Assembly: GCF_003286085.1 (NCBI RefSeq)
Contig: NW_020825706.1
Coordinates: 2,604,001-2,668,000 of the forward strand
Direction of reading: 5' to 3'
Length of the DNA: 64,000 nucleotides
Origin: Drosophila persimilis
Lineage: Eukaryota > Arthropoda > Insecta > Diptera > Drosophilidae
Shown here: positions 1-13,668 of the stretch, piece by piece
Layout: every line of letters starts with the position of its first letter
How positions within the stretch are numbered: the first letter of the stretch is position 1
The notes under the pieces: generated by a model
Told to the model about the DNA's origin: nothing
What the model saw: only the letters and a program-made list of their open reading frames with translations
Database searches by the model: none
Program-made: the position numbers and the translations under genes

Positions 1-1158
1 TTTATAATGTATATATTATGTTAAATAAAATATTATGATATATCCTGATATGAAAACAGAAAAATATTCTGACATATCTTAGATCTTTCGATCCCCAGAG
101 TGCTATTTGTCTTAAGTTTGTCGTATTTTTAAAGAAGATCCTTAAAAGAGTTAGAGTCTCAAGTTTTGATCTTTTACGAAGAGCTATTACGTCTGTCCAT
201 AAGAATCGTCGTGCATAAGGACTTATCTTATCTACCAGGTTCCTGAAAGTCATTACAACGAATCATTACTATCTAAAAGTTTAATGTGCCGTGAAAGAAG
301 ACTTTCTAGTCCTATATAAGAAAGTACATATTCTCCTATCGTTTTAAAACATAAGTTATACTTCCAACTCTTAGAAATATTCATCAAATCCCAAATAAAT
401 GATAGAAAACTCTCTTCCATATGGACGGACAGACAGACATGGCTCAATAGACTCGGCTATTGATGCTGATCAATAGGGTCGGAAAAGCTTCCTTCTGGAC
501 GTTACACAACATCCATTTTCACCACAAATCTAATATACTCCTATACTCATTTCGAATATCGGGAATAAAAACACTCTTCCCAAAAGCAAACTCTGGCTAT
601 CATTTTTTTGTTCTTTTAAATTATTTTTGCATTGTATATTTTATACGATTTTTTATAGGTTTTTTTGATTCTCTATATAGTAGATATATAATTATTATCA
701 GTTTTCTTTAGACGATACTTTTGTTTCCATTTTGATTAAAGATCGAAATCAAAAAAAATAATATGAAGTGAATATTGAATAGTTAGGGGAGGGAAGGAGG
801 CTTACACAATTATGTATTTACATATGAAAAATTCTTAGGATTAAGTATTCAAAAATTGTTTCATTTTAAGTGATGTTTGTGCCGCTTAAGTGTTAACTAT
901 ACGATTCCGTTCTTATACACAATGGGAGCTTTTGGAAAAAACAATGTTCTACGTTCTAGAAAAGTTACAAGCTAGAGGTTTTTTGTAGATTAAAGATATA
1001 GTATGTATATATATAAATCTCTATATAAGAAAAGGCTTTTGAGCACACCACAATGCTTTTGCGTAGGCAATTGTTGGGGGGAGTAGGATTTTAGAGGCAA
1101 ATACAATTGTTTAGCTAGACTAAAAACTAAATGAAACGACAATCCATTCCTTGCTCTT
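1..1158. other. AT-rich noncoding flank and 3' side of the transporter gene
   Basis: No convincing gene is visible. The left 420 bases are AT-rich with no coding-like frame. A dispersed repeat follows (listed separately), then low-complexity AT-rich DNA. The last part, up to the stop codon at 1159, should hold the 3' untranslated region of the minus-strand transporter. I did not find a clear canonical polyadenylation signal there. Confidence 0.6.
423..576 (+). repeat. Partial copy of a dispersed fly repeat
   Basis: This stretch matches, with changes, the right-hand end of the 1-kb repeat at 44765-45803. Shared landmarks in order are a GGACGGACAGACAGACATGG block, 'cggctattgatgctgatca', 'ggtcggaaa', 'ccttctggacgttacac', 'ccacaaatctaatata' and a degenerate 'tatcgggaataaaa' end. 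Only the right end is recognisable and the terminal motif is mutated, so it is an old fragment. Confidence 0.75.
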
Positions 1159-3556
1159 TCAGTGCTTGGCATCCTTGAGGGCCTGCTCCTCGCGATCGGC
1201 ATCGATGAGGGACTGCTTGCGCTTGCCATTCGATGAGGACTCCATTTGCTTGGCATCGATCAGCGAATGCTTACGCTTGTACTTCTCCAGCGCCGAGTCG
1301 GCCTCCTCGTCGTCGTCGTGGTTGTGCTGGAGGCACGGGAAATCGAACATGCGCTCGCCCTTGCCAAAGACCTCGCCCTCCTCGATGGTGGTGGGTAGGC
1401 TCCTGCAAAAAAGGTACGATATTTAGATACATTCCTGTTAAATACTCCATTAAATCCACTCACCTATTCAGTGTCTCTGGCAGCAAAAGGCACACAAAGG
1501 ATCCCGCAAAGAACAGCACTCCCAGAATGATCGATGGCGCCGCCTTGAAGAAGGTTCCCAGCCAGAGGATGTAGGGCGCCAGGAAGGATGCCGCAAACCC
1601 TGCCACATGCACGGCGGCCACACCCTGTCCCCTCACACACGTGGGAATGAGCTCCGTGGCGTACTGGGAGCCCGATTCGTAGGAGATGGCCACACCAAAC
1701 CTAGCGGCAATCGTGAGGCAGGCAAGGAGTATGGCATTGTGGTTGTGCTGCTGGTACGCGATGGCTATGCCAGCGGCGGCCGTGAAGAGGCCACCCACCA
1801 GCAGGGAGCCCGAAGCCATGCCCTTGCGTCCAATGCGGTCCTGCAGCAGGACGAGGAGTATACTGGAAGGCAGCACGGCCAACGCACTTAGCGAGAACAT
1901 GATGAACGGCGAAATGCCCATGCCCTCGACATTTCGAGAGACGGCATCATAGCAGAGAGTGATAACCATGCTGTAAAGAAGGATTATCATTCCTTGATAT
2001 ATCAAATGGTATATATCTTATAGCCTACCTCTTGAAGAACAGTATAAGCGTATTCTTGCGCATTCGCGGCGTTCGGAACATGTCCAATAGCGTTGCAGTC
2101 TTCTTCTCATCGCCGCCCTGCATCTCGCGAGTCATCTGGCAGTGGCGTCGGAACTCATCGAACTCCGCCTGGGTCACGCGACATCCATTGAACTTTGCCA
2201 CGCGCTTTAGCCGCACGATGGCCCCATCGATGTCGTTGCGCGTCACCAGCCACTGGGCGCTCTCCTGCACCACGAAATAGTACAGCACCACCAGGAGGAT
2301 GGGCAGCGAGGTGCAGGCGAGGTAGATCTGCCAATGGCCCGCGAGTACCGCCAGCCAAGGGGTGAACACGAGACCCATACAGTAGAACAGACCCACGGCC
2401 ATATTGAGACCCAATGTCCTCATGCTGGGGCGTATATATTCGAGCACTGCACAGGGGAAGATTCACGTTAGATTCATGTTTGATTCATTCATTCATTTAG
2501 CTGTGATTCCTACCTATAATGTACATGAGATAGAAGTTCGTGTCTGCTGCCAATCCAGATATAAATCTGCAGAGTGTAAAGGTGCCTACACTCTTCGTGA
2601 AGATCGTGGAAAAGTCACCGGCAAAGCCACAGAAATTTGAGAGAATCAACGCTGGGACGCGTCCTATTTTGTCGGAGAGGAGGCCATAGAAGAGCGTGCC
2701 CACGACGGATCCAATGAAGAACAGCGACTGGCCAATGCGTGCCTTGTAGGCGGAATCACAAACCCAATTTAACTAAAGGAAAACGAAGGGAAAGGATCGT
2801 TAAAATGGTATGTGCACTATAAAAAAATATCTATAGGTATTATCTAGAATGGGTTAATCTTCTTCAATTGTGATCTTCATGGGATAATCCCTAGAAAATG
2901 GATTTAATGCCAAGATAATCTTTATTTAATATTGATTTTCTTTTGAAAGATGATTTTTATTTAAGTATGAGGAAGTTTATCTCTATTTATTCAATTGGTC
3001 TCCAGGGATCTCCAACTTAGTGGATCTTACACTAATTTAGTCTTAGTAAAGCTGATCATCACTTCAATTGATGTCTAGAGGTTATCTTTTGTGAAAATTG
3101 TGTCTATTGAAAGATGATTTCCATGGAAATTGATCTTTAGTAGATCTTTACTTAATTGGCCCTCTTACCTCTGTGTTCATTGATCTATAACCAAAATCAT
3201 AGTTATAGATCCATCTCTCGCACTTTTCCTGGCTGACAGTGGCATTATGGCCGTTGATATCCTCCAGGCGTGTGCACGAGGGTTCCTCGAACTGGGCATA
3301 GATATCGGCAATCTCCTTGTAGGTCATATTCACCAACTTATCGTGATAGCACCAATGATCTGGCACAAAACTAATGACTGTCTGGGTAAAGTAATGCTGG
3401 AAGAATAGATCCAAATATCATTAGAAGTTATCTTCAAAAGAGCAAAGCATTACCTACCATCGATACGATGATATTGATAAAGCCAAAAAGGGCAAGAATC
3501 ATGAATTGATAGCGATTGAAATCGCCACATTTGGCCAAAATCTGATCGAAATCCAT
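1159..3556 (-). CDS. SLC22-type organic cation transporter (MFS, 12 membrane segments)
   Basis: Six coding exons give 584 aa: 3458-3556, 3169-3396, 2514-2772, 2029-2446, 1464-1970 and 1159-1402. All junctions are GT-AG and in phase. The start opens MDFDQILAKCGDFNRYQF, followed by the first membrane segment. Next comes the large extracellular loop typical of SLC22, with several cysteines and N-glycosylation sites (NMT, NAT). The MFS signature DKIGRVPALILSN follows segment 2, QESAQWL is the family's ESPRWL-like motif, and PETLNRSLPTTIEEGE after segment 12 is the SLC22 C-terminal signature. The acidic/basic C-tail is cytoplasmic. SLC22 proteins carry organic cations, anions, carnitine or carcinine across the plasma membrane; the substrate here is not readable from sequence. 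It resembles the fly carcinine-transporter (CarT) subgroup, but I cannot assign an orthologue. A tempting acceptor at 1993 was rejected because it breaks the phase; 1970 fits. 5' untranslated exons and the promoter are not located and may lie far upstream. Confidence 0.9.
2773..3168 (-). other. Intron 2 of the transporter gene
   Basis: This 396-base intron is AT-rich and shows nothing beyond splice sites (GTAAGAG donor, pyrimidine-rich TTTCCTTTAG acceptor). Confidence 0.8.
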
Positions 3557-6500
3557 ATTGAAATTCAATTAAATGGGTAATCCTTGGGGTTTTATTTGTA
3601 CTCTTAATGATGTGCAGGGTATCGTGAGCCTGTGACGTAGTTGTTGTGACGTTCCTGTTGCTGTTTTGTGTTTGTTTTTGTTGTTTTTGTGGGTGGGGGA
3701 AATGCCAGTGGACTTCACATTGGCTTTTATCACAAATCACATTTGTTCCTTTGGCTTTGTCTGAAAGATATGGAAATATATATAAAAGGTCATTGAACGG
3801 CTATTTCATTTAGATATATTTTAGATACAGATGCAAGATATTTTGTTTTTTTTTGGGATGCATTTAGATAAGATAATCGCTTCAAAATAAACAACATTTA
3901 TATGCGACGCTTGGCAGACAAAGAAATTAATTAAATGCATACCAAAAATAAATCCAAAAAAAATATAAACTAAATTTTGATTGAAGAAATCGCGATTAGA
4001 AAGCAAAGAAAAGCGAATAGCTGCCAGCTAATTCCAAAATATCTTTCCTCTTTTCGTGGAAAATCAATTCAATTATGAGGTAATTAAACGGAAATCCACA
4101 TAAATTATACAATATAAGGTAATTAGGGAAAGGAAATACATTTCATTTCGGATGATTTGTATAGTTTTCCACATTTTTATAGAAATTTTATGTTTTCTGT
4201 CCTAATTTGCATGGAAAATCATTGGAAAAATGGAAAAAACTTGGAAATGAGGGAAACTTTTATCACTTTTAGACAAACTACAGTTTCATCATTTTAGTTC
4301 TTCAAGGAAAATCATGAGAAATCATTGCAATGTCTAGGAACAATGATCTAATAACCCTTTTTTCAGACTCAACAACTATTGTTTTTTATTTGTTATCGAG
4401 TCCACGTTTTTCGCTCGCTAATTGCTCTGAAAGGGCAATAGAAATGTCATCCACAAATAAATAGATTCATTTAACACTTGGATCGTTCCATTAGCGAGAA
4501 AAACAATAGGAAAAACGTATTTCCCCCACTCCTTACGTACAAAAAAACATATGGGAAGAACGATTAGGATCGTATCCAATCAATGATTGGGCTATAAGTT
4601 AACCAGTGACTACCGTATGCTAATCCCAAAGATAACACCCAAAAGTTAGCCCAAGCGTGTGGCATGTGCGGCATGTGTGTCCTGTGTGGCATGGCTTGTT
4701 GAATGAACTGAAATTAAGGTCAAATTTCATCACTTACAACCGCTCAGCAAACAGTCGGCTGGCTGGCTGGCTGGCTGGCTGGCTTATCACTGGGCACAAA
4801 TATTTATATAGACGTTCGTTTAGATAAAAAAAAAAGCACACACAAAAACTACTAAAAATATATAGAGTAGTGGATCGCTGACTAATCGCAGAGACTGTGT
4901 TCTGGGGAGCAGACTGTTGTCAAGTAGCACCAAATCGACGTTCAATAGGGGCTCTAGAGCCCCCTGGGAGAGCACGTGTCGATGGAAATGGAATCACACT
5001 CTTTCTGTTTTTTTTTTTCTAGGAATACATTTGTGTTTTTTACGCTTTCGTTTTTTTTCTGTTTTTGCATGGCACGGTTTTTTTTTTGTTTGTTCTTACA
5101 ACTAAAATAAATAAATACAATTTTCGAAAGCTTTATATGCATATATGTATTTTTTCGGTTAAATGCAACTGGTTTGCCGATCTCCCCTCCATTTGGAGCT
5201 CCCTTCCATTCGTAGTGCCACGCGCAGCCCCAAGTTCTCTCCCAAGAACTGAAACAACATTTTGTTGCTTTTGTTGAATAAATGAAAAGATTTCCAAGGT
5301 TTCTTCTGATTACACAAACCAAATCACGTTTAATGTTGGGTTTTTCAAGGTTTTCCAAGCATAAACTAATTGCTTTACGGCTGCTTAAGTAAAATTCTTA
5401 GAATATGATATAAACTGTACCACATTTTGCAGAAATATTGCTAGGGAAGCTCTATATCTATTCTTTGGGTACAAAAATAGGAAAACTATTCAAAGGGTGA
5501 GCAAAATATTTGATGGAAACCCTCGAGAAAATCCATGAAAAATCATCCATAGTTCTTATAATTTATTTTTCCAAAGATACCCTTTCGATGAATATTTTGT
5601 CACACTTTATTCCAGTTCCAGCATTTAAAAATGGACTTCTATAAAGGAGAACTTCCCTTAGAAATATTATAGAAAATTCTGCTTAAAATCCAAAAAGACT
5701 GACCCCATTTGTACCCAAAGATTCCCTGCCACACAATGTGTTCCAACTTTGTTTTAGTTGTCCACTTAGTTGCACCTTTAATTATTTAATCCGTTTGCAT
5801 TAATAATACACTAAAACACAAAGTGGGCCCCAAAGAAAGTCTTGGGTAAACTTTAAAGATAAAAATTACACAACAGATTATCCATAATTTATCACTTAAC
5901 GAGTCATTCTATGGCCCAAGGAATGCACTTAATCTTTGGCACAAGTTTCACTTATCAACAAAATTCAATTAAGATAAAACTTTAAAAGATGATAAAATAT
6001 TTAAACATTTCCTTCAAGAATCATCTTCTGTAATTACCTTAATATTCATGGGAATAGGAAAACTCTTCTCTTCATTTGGTTGTTTCCACAAAGTGTTGTT
6101 GTTTACGAACGATCCGCCCAAAGCGAAGCAGCCAAAAATTGAATGTTGTTTAATTTGAAAACAAAATTCTTGCAGCGTAGAAACAAGAGAATTTCCCTGT
6201 CACTTAATGTTTATCTCTTTCAAAATACAATCCACATATACGTATATGTATATCTTTAGAGATTCTATATTATAAAGTTCAAGGAACGCACGGATCAAAA
6301 CTGATGAAAAACTTTGATGTTTGTTCTGCTATTTTCGAGTAATTCTTCAGTGATTTGTTTGTCCCGGAAAACGCACACAGGCACTCACAACCGAATGAGT
6401 ATTGTTTTTATAGTTTTCCCCGTTTTTTTGTTGTCTGTTTTGTTTTATGTTTTTGCCGAATTATGTATGTGAGGGGCACCCGTTTAGGCCCGTTTTGTCG

Positions 6501-9300
6501 GCGGCCGACGGTACAATCTAGAGCGTCGTAGTACGTTCGATGCGATGCGATGGTGCGTTGTGTATCCACCGAATGCTCCTCACAGACTGAACTGCCAAAT
6601 GCCGACTCGATTGTTTATTAAAAAATGCCAAACAGCTGTTCTCGAACACGCTCAGAGAGCGTTCCGCGGAGAGTGGATAAGTAGAGGGACGGTCTGGGGG
6701 GGGGGAGGGGGATGGGGAGGGGCTGTGACAAGACACGGGTCATAATTAATTTCAAAAGCTGTGAAAAGCAAACTCGAGTCTTGATTTTTACGAGCACCAC
6801 ACACACGGGGCACAAGGCGTATACTTGATTGGATTCGATACGATTTCGATTTGATTTACATCCCCATATCCCCCTACATATATCCCCCATGTACATCCCA
6901 ACGAACGAACGAACCCTTGTGATCTCTAAATCTCTTGAGTCTCTGCCATGAAGGAAATTGCCCTGCTAATTGTTTAAACAAATTCAAAGTACGAATCGGA
7001 TGAGTCGTCTTTTATTTAGTTGCCCTATAAATAAGTTACGTTTTTGCGTTTCTTGCGGTTAATCTTTTGCTTCGATTTTTGGCCTGAAGATTAGGCAATT
7101 TCTGCTCACAATAATAGAAGTCACTGGATATATCCTACGATTATATACGAGTATCTTTCTAAAAGCGGATATTCCTTTGGGCTGATTCATGGTCTGAATA
7201 TTTTGCTAATTGTTTATACTAAACGTGCATTAGCTGGCCATTTTGTAACATTTATTGCTTTATTAATTATTGCTCTCTTATTTTGGGACTTTTTTGAGGT
7301 CGCTTTCTTTTTTGCTGGTTTTTTTGTTGTTGTTTAACTGCGGTTTCTTGGGGTAGCCGGCGCCAGCGAAAACAGTTGACAAATTGGCTGTCACAAAACC
7401 GCAAAGCTACTGCCTTGAGCAACGGGTAAATAAACAAACCATCTTTATTTAGTTAGAGACTAAGCATAGAACCACTTTGTTGTGGGCTTGGGGTGGGAGA
7501 AGACATCTTGGTCTTGAATAAATATTTTTAAACATTGTGTTATCTTAAAGTTTAAATCAAAAACAAATTTGAATGCTGGCAATCGACTTTTGGGTTTTGA
7601 AGGAAAGGAGATTAGAGGTGGCGATACATGTGGGGGCTCCTTATGAAGAATTTCCAAGTTGAAACGAAACTTTGGCGAACCTTAAGCGAACCCCAATCGA
7701 AGCATAATCTTGAGAGTATTGGGGAGAAAACGGAAAACATTTATGTACTTACCGGAGACATCGAAGATAAGCCGAATATAAAGCAAATTTAAAGCGAAAT
7801 TTAACCGAAATATAATCGAATTATTTGTACAATTTCAAGCAACAAAAAGCGGACAATTGTCAAAGAATTTATTTAAGATCATCTTTAAGAAAACTAATCT
7901 TATATTTAATAGATAATAAAGAAAGTATGCTGTCATTTTAAAACCTTCAAATGATTAGAGAATTATAATGGAAACTCTTAAGGCAATTATTTGTTCAAGC
8001 CCCAAGAAAAGAGCTATAATAATATAGCGCTGAAAAGGGAATATTACCTTTTCAGTGTTCCAAAAATAACTTTCTCTGAATTAGAAATCGAGTAAATGTA
8101 TAAGACTCTTCAACATCTGGTAGATAAAGTACAGAAAGCCATAAATAACGCAGCAATAATCGGAAATCAAAGCTCAGGTGTAATGATCTAATGCAATTAT
8201 AAGCCAATAAACTTTTGGCGAGGCAACAAAAAGAGGGAAACCTACTACTACTGCGATTAGATAATGGCCCAAAGGCGGCAGACATCGGAGCACTCAAGCA
8301 GCAGCGGCAGCCGCAGGCATATGGGACAATTTTTGGGGTCTGCGGTTTAGTGGAGAGGGGTGGGGAGGGGAGGGGAATGTGCTAACGAGGGAGTAGTACT
8401 CGAACGAATACGATCATGACTGTGAGTAGTGCGTGGCGTAGTGGATCCAAAAGTCAATGCCATATCGCACTTTCCCCTCACCAAACACGTGCTTCGCTCT
8501 TTTCTGCGGCAACTGTACTTTTTGCTACTTAATGGATTTAATGGATCATCGGGGGGAAATATACATACCAATATAAACATTACCCTTGCATTTTTCTTTG
8601 TCTACGAGAGACAACAAAAGAACAAAGAAAAGCCCTAGCCGCACAACTCTTTTTTCTAGGGAAATTCTTGAGACAATCGCCATATTACTCATGCGACATG
8701 TTATCCGAAGCTTATACTGGAGGGGATTTTCATTGAATTTCATTGTATATATGACTAATCTTTGGCTCAACTTTTGGCTGATCTGCTCCTACAATCATCG
8801 TATTTACACTCCCTATCTAACTTTTACACCTACTTGAAGAAACAACAACAAGTGCACAAAAACTCCAAAAGGCGTTAACTCTTTGGCTGTGTATTAATTT
8901 AATAAATCAATACAAATAACGAATAGATTATGCTTATGCAAAGGTGTTAAGCCCATTTTAACTATAGCTGAAGATTTATTTTGGAGCAAAAGCAAACAAA
9001 GGAGAAAATCTTTGACTATTGAAGAGATTTATTGAATGTTGTCTTGTATTTCAGCACTTTTAATACCTTTTTCTCATATTTTCTGCCCAAAAACACTTTC
9101 GGAAGTCCCACAGTTAAGGTCCTTGAATCGCGGCTTATCTTTTTATAGCACTCAAAATCTTTCAAATTCACAAAAACTTTAAATTCGACCCACAAATGTC
9201 GTGTTGTTGTGGTCTGCTGGTGCTTTATTTTCACACAAACTTGCGAAATATTTCGAAAATGTTTTTTTTTTATAATAATAGTAATCAAAGATTGAACTTA
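3557..9300. other. Long noncoding region, left part
   Basis: Reading frames here are short, rich in AT-type codons and lack splice-linked continuity, so I see no protein gene. The region probably contains upstream untranslated exons or regulatory DNA of the minus-strand transporter. Landmarks are a GGCT tetranucleotide array near 4756, poly-T/A runs around 5000-5090, and G-rich tracts near 6690-6720 and 8345-8375. Confidence 0.6.
4756..4784 (+). repeat. (GGCT)n microsatellite
   Basis: About seven uninterrupted copies of GGCT. It is a simple-sequence array in noncoding DNA; no function is inferred. Confidence 0.9.
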
Positions 9301-12300
9301 CTAATTATAGTATAATATTTTAGTATCTATTATGAACAATCACATTTTGCGTTGATTTTTGAGGTGGATTTATGGTTGATTCCGCTGTATTTGCAGCTGT
9401 TTCTGCTGCTGTGGCGGTTCCTGTCGCGGGGCGAAAGCTGGCGAGAGCAAAAGCAACAACGCTCCCTCCCACACTCTCTCACTCTCGCGCGCGAACAGCT
9501 GTTCCTGCACGCTTGATCTTGTTGCTGCGTTTGCTGTCGCTGCCGCTGCTGCTCGCGTGACGACAATTGAAAACGGTTTGACTTCAAGTTCAACGAATGT
9601 GTGCGGTTTTAAACGCTTTCGCGTGTGCCTCCTCTGCCTGGTCTCTGCCTGAGAGCTGTAAATGTACTTGTAAATGGTAAAGGTTTACACTGCACTCTCT
9701 TTAAAGAAGAACCAAAGCGACGGTGGCGCGCTCTCTTGCCAAGCAGCAGAACAAACGTCTCTCTCTCTCAGTGCAAAACAGCAAACGTCAGTGGTGCTGT
9801 CTCTCTGATGCTCTCTCTGATTGGAGTAGTAGATATGTTATCCCTTTCGCTTGCAGCCATAGACCCGCCTCTTTCTCTGTCTTTGTTTCAACTCCCACTC
9901 TCTCTTTCTTCCATTACGGACATGCACATGCAAGTCTTTTGCTTGGCAATAGGGTGACGTGACTCTCCAGCAGATAAGAAATACTCGCAACAGATCCAAT
10001 TTCTCAATTGATTCAAATGTTCGCTGATTAATCTTTTATGACACCATTTCTTTTGTTTGTTTGCTTGCGGGGTTATTATTATTCCATTATAAATAGATAT
10101 GAATGCATACAGAACTGTTGGCATCAATTAAGGCCCCATGGAAACATAAATAAAAGTGACAAAAACAATTATCAGAGGGGGAATATGATTCAGGGAGGTA
10201 GGGGTGACGGACGGAGATGGGATTTAAATGCGATTCAAATGCGGGTCAATCATAAAAAAGAACCAATATTTAAAGATCTCAAAGTACTGCTATAAACAAT
10301 ATTTTCTACTATCTACAGATATATCTTTACCATCCAAAAGTCCACGGTCCACAAGGCTTTTAGCTCTCTATAATTCTACAGATACAAAAGATCCAACATT
10401 CAACTATTTTCATGCCGAACATAACACTCAAAATTTGCACGAATTACGCTTAGATTAGATATAGCACTCGCCTTAACCCTTAACCGGAACAAAATTCTTC
10501 CATGGAAAATCGTTGGCAACACTGAGAAATCCCCCCGCAAAAGATCCCTCCCACTGATAAGAGGACACACACCGGGCAAAAACATTGATAAAGCACTCCC
10601 AGCCTTCCCCTTTCTCTACATGGCTCTCGTTCTTGCTCGCTTGGTTCTCTCTCTGTTTCTGGTCAAAGTCATCGTTGAGTCGGGTGCTGTTGGCCCATCC
10701 GAACCAGACTGGTTTGTGTCAGTTGTAACCAATTACGAGCCACATTCGAGGCATTCGAGGCATTCGAATTCATGACTCGTACAGCCATACAGCGAACTAT
10801 ATGTACAATATTCGTACATTCTCGTATGCTCGCATCGCCCGACAAATGGCGTCAGCAATGCTCGGTCTCGTTCTTCTTCAGCTTCTTTCGGTCTACAAAA
10901 GAACGAAATATCATTTCTCTAGTAACCCCATTACCCTCTGGAGATTGGTCTTACCCACACAACATTGTTCCAATAATCAGCAACAAGTGGCGGGGTAATC
11001 ACTTTTTCTGTTCTTTGCTCTATCCAGAATGTGTATCTGTATTTATTACTATCTCTATCTCAGGTTTATTAGTCTCGAATTGCTTCCAAAGAAGATAATT
11101 CTGTAGGTTTGATAAAAGTTCCTTCAAAGACCATGAAATATACAACAATTCAAAAAAAATCCCAGAAAGCGATAGCCACATAATCATTGTTGCAATTATT
11201 CCTTATAATTCTACCCAAAATCCCATGAATTTCTATATATTTCCTATTAGGATTATAAATAGCTATTCCCCTAAAGAACAGGAAATATCATTCTATATGT
11301 AAAAAATACCAGTCAAAAACCTTTCAAATTCCATCTTGAGATTCTTGGATCATTTCCTGAAAACTTTCCGCCCAAAGTTTCATTGACCCAACGACAAACA
11401 CACACGAAACCTCCTCGCAAGCCTTGAAATTTATTTCGCTAGAAAAAGAAAGAAAGCCGCAGACTCAAACTCAAAAAACAACAAACAAACAATCAATTAT
11501 TGCATAAACAAATCGATGAATGAACGAATGAAAGTGTCGAGTCAGGAGACAATTGATCCTACGGGCAGGGCACTATGCAAATGATGTCATAAGCGACAGC
11601 CGACGCAGACCCGCACCCAACCCTTTAGCATGGGGCGATCGATGCGATGCTGCTGTGACTGTACCGCCAGCATAAACATTGGAAATATTCCACAACAAAT
11701 TAATCAGAGGGGGGTACGAGTACCCGGTACCCCAGTACCCCCATAAAAACAGAGAACATCCGAAACTGGTATGAATCGGATCGAGATCGACATAAACAAA
11801 GGTTTACCTTTTGAATCATGTTCGTGCGCGCACAACAGCTGATTGCCAGACAACAGACAGACAAAAACAGACCCCACACCCAGACCAGACCCCCATTAAC
11901 ATTTTACAGTCGGTGGAGACACTTTCGATCGTTTGGGAGGGGGGCAGCAAACACGTTGGACAACTCTTCTTTGAACACAAATAAAAATAGTGCAAAACAT
12001 TTGGGACGCAAGAGAGACCCGATTTTTAATGGGCGCCTGACGTCTCCGGCATTAACAATTTATATAATATATTTGTTTATCGTTTGCGGAAAAAACAGTG
12101 CCACACGCACACACAGACATATAGAAATCTATGAGTTTTTATCATTGAAAATAAATGAGTCAAAAACGTGACAAAACTTTTTTGTATTTTTTTTAGAGTT
12201 CAATTTGTTTGTTTGTTCTTTAAGCTATGCGCATAATTGTTGGATCCAGAAAAAACAAGTTCACTGCAAACCTCAGGCATCAATCATTATGGATGGAGTA

Positions 12301-12985
12301 CCCCCTGGCCTGACACTCCTCTGAATTAGAGTTTGGCATCGTATCGGTCAAATGTCATTAGTCCATGGGGGGCTGGTGGCTGTCTAGGAAACCAGTTACA
12401 AATCTCAGCGATTCCGAAACGAGTTATGAGATCAGTCCAAGGAGATTGCTTCCACGAAAGCAATCGAGATTATCATCTGTACGAGTATATGCATATAAAA
12501 TAATATACCAGATCCAACTGGTTCCCCAGTCGTAGACGTCCAAGATAATAGTTCCCCGCCGATCAGTGCGTTTCCTTTCACCTATAATTTCTTGGGTAGC
12601 ACTCTAAATCTGATGATGATGGCTCGTAAGTTCAAGTTGTATCTACTTAAAGAACTGATTGATAATTGGGAAGAGCTTCATTCTATCTAATCGAATTAAT
12701 AGGCTTCGTAGTAAAGCAGAAAACAAAGTATTTCCGTCCTTTCCCCCTTAGATTAGATTTTTCTTTAATGAGTTCCGTCAGCTCCTTGTCCCACAATAAA
12801 CTTTCCCATTTTCGAGTCTTTAAAGTCTCTTCTTCTCAGGGGAAACTGTGCACACAGCAGCGGAAACCCCATTGACATTTCAAAGTGTTCGCGCTCGTGC
12901 TCCTCCTTCGCCTCCCTAGAGCGCCACTTTTGCCACTTTGTGGACCAACATTGCTATTATAATATTGGCCAAGGCCAGAGAAACG

Positions 12986-12988
<3 letters not shown>

Positions 12989-13023
<35 letters not shown>
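12989..13023 (+). repeat. (TG)n microsatellite
   Basis: A dinucleotide run of more than 14 TG units, tailing into TTTGTGTTTG. Simple repeat in noncoding DNA. Confidence 0.9.
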
Positions 13024-13025
<2 letters not shown>

Positions 13026-13640
13026 TGTTTGTCTTGGTCATGATCCAGAAAACTAAATCGAAACCAGTTCGTGGGGGCACTGGGAAAGTAGGGGAAAACC
13101 AAATAGAAAACGTTTCCTCGATCCGCGTGCATTTTCACATAGGATATACGAGTATGTACAATGACAGGCGCAGACGATTGCATAAATTCGTTAATTGCTA
13201 TTTATAAGACCTCCCCAATCACTTGGCGACCAAATAAATGTGCAAAATAAATAAAACGAAGCGTAACGGAAAAAGAAACAGAAACAGAGAATCGGAAACT
13301 TTCCACTCGCCTGCGAGAAACCATTTGCATGATGCTGCTGCTGCAGCTGCTGTTGCTGCCTGTCGTCTCCTGCTCGAACTGCACTTCAATTGTCGTCAAT
13401 TAATTGTTGTTAATTTACACACACACACACAATTTCATAGCACTGCACTTTGGGATATTGTTTAAGCATAGAATGGCTTCGTCTTACTATTCCACCTCTC
13501 CTTTCCTCAAATCCCATCAATTTGCCGTTAGTTTGTTGCCTCTTATACAATGCTGCACTACGGTTTACCATTCGTCCCGTACCGTGGCGACACTTGCATT
13601 GAACTGCAGCAACAGTTTGACGGTTCCGTTCCGTTTTGAA

Positions 13641-13668
13641 CGTCGCGTCGCGTCGCGTCGCGTCGCGT
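13641..13668 (+). repeat. (CGTCG)n pentanucleotide array
   Basis: More than five perfect tandem copies of CGTCG, unusual for its CpG density in an otherwise AT-rich flank. Confidence 0.9.

Noticed and set aside
1971..1993. Acceptor CAAG at 1993 for transporter exon 5
   Set aside because: It puts the following codons out of frame; the TTTACAG acceptor at 1971 restores the MFS reading.
4954..5358. 134-codon minus-strand frame
   Set aside because: Mostly lysine/asparagine from poly-A and T runs; typical of AT-rich noncoding DNA.
9330..9593. Gln/Arg-rich minus-strand frame of 87 codons
   Set aside because: Low-complexity frame from CTG/TTG-rich untranslated-type DNA, without conserved domain or splice continuity.
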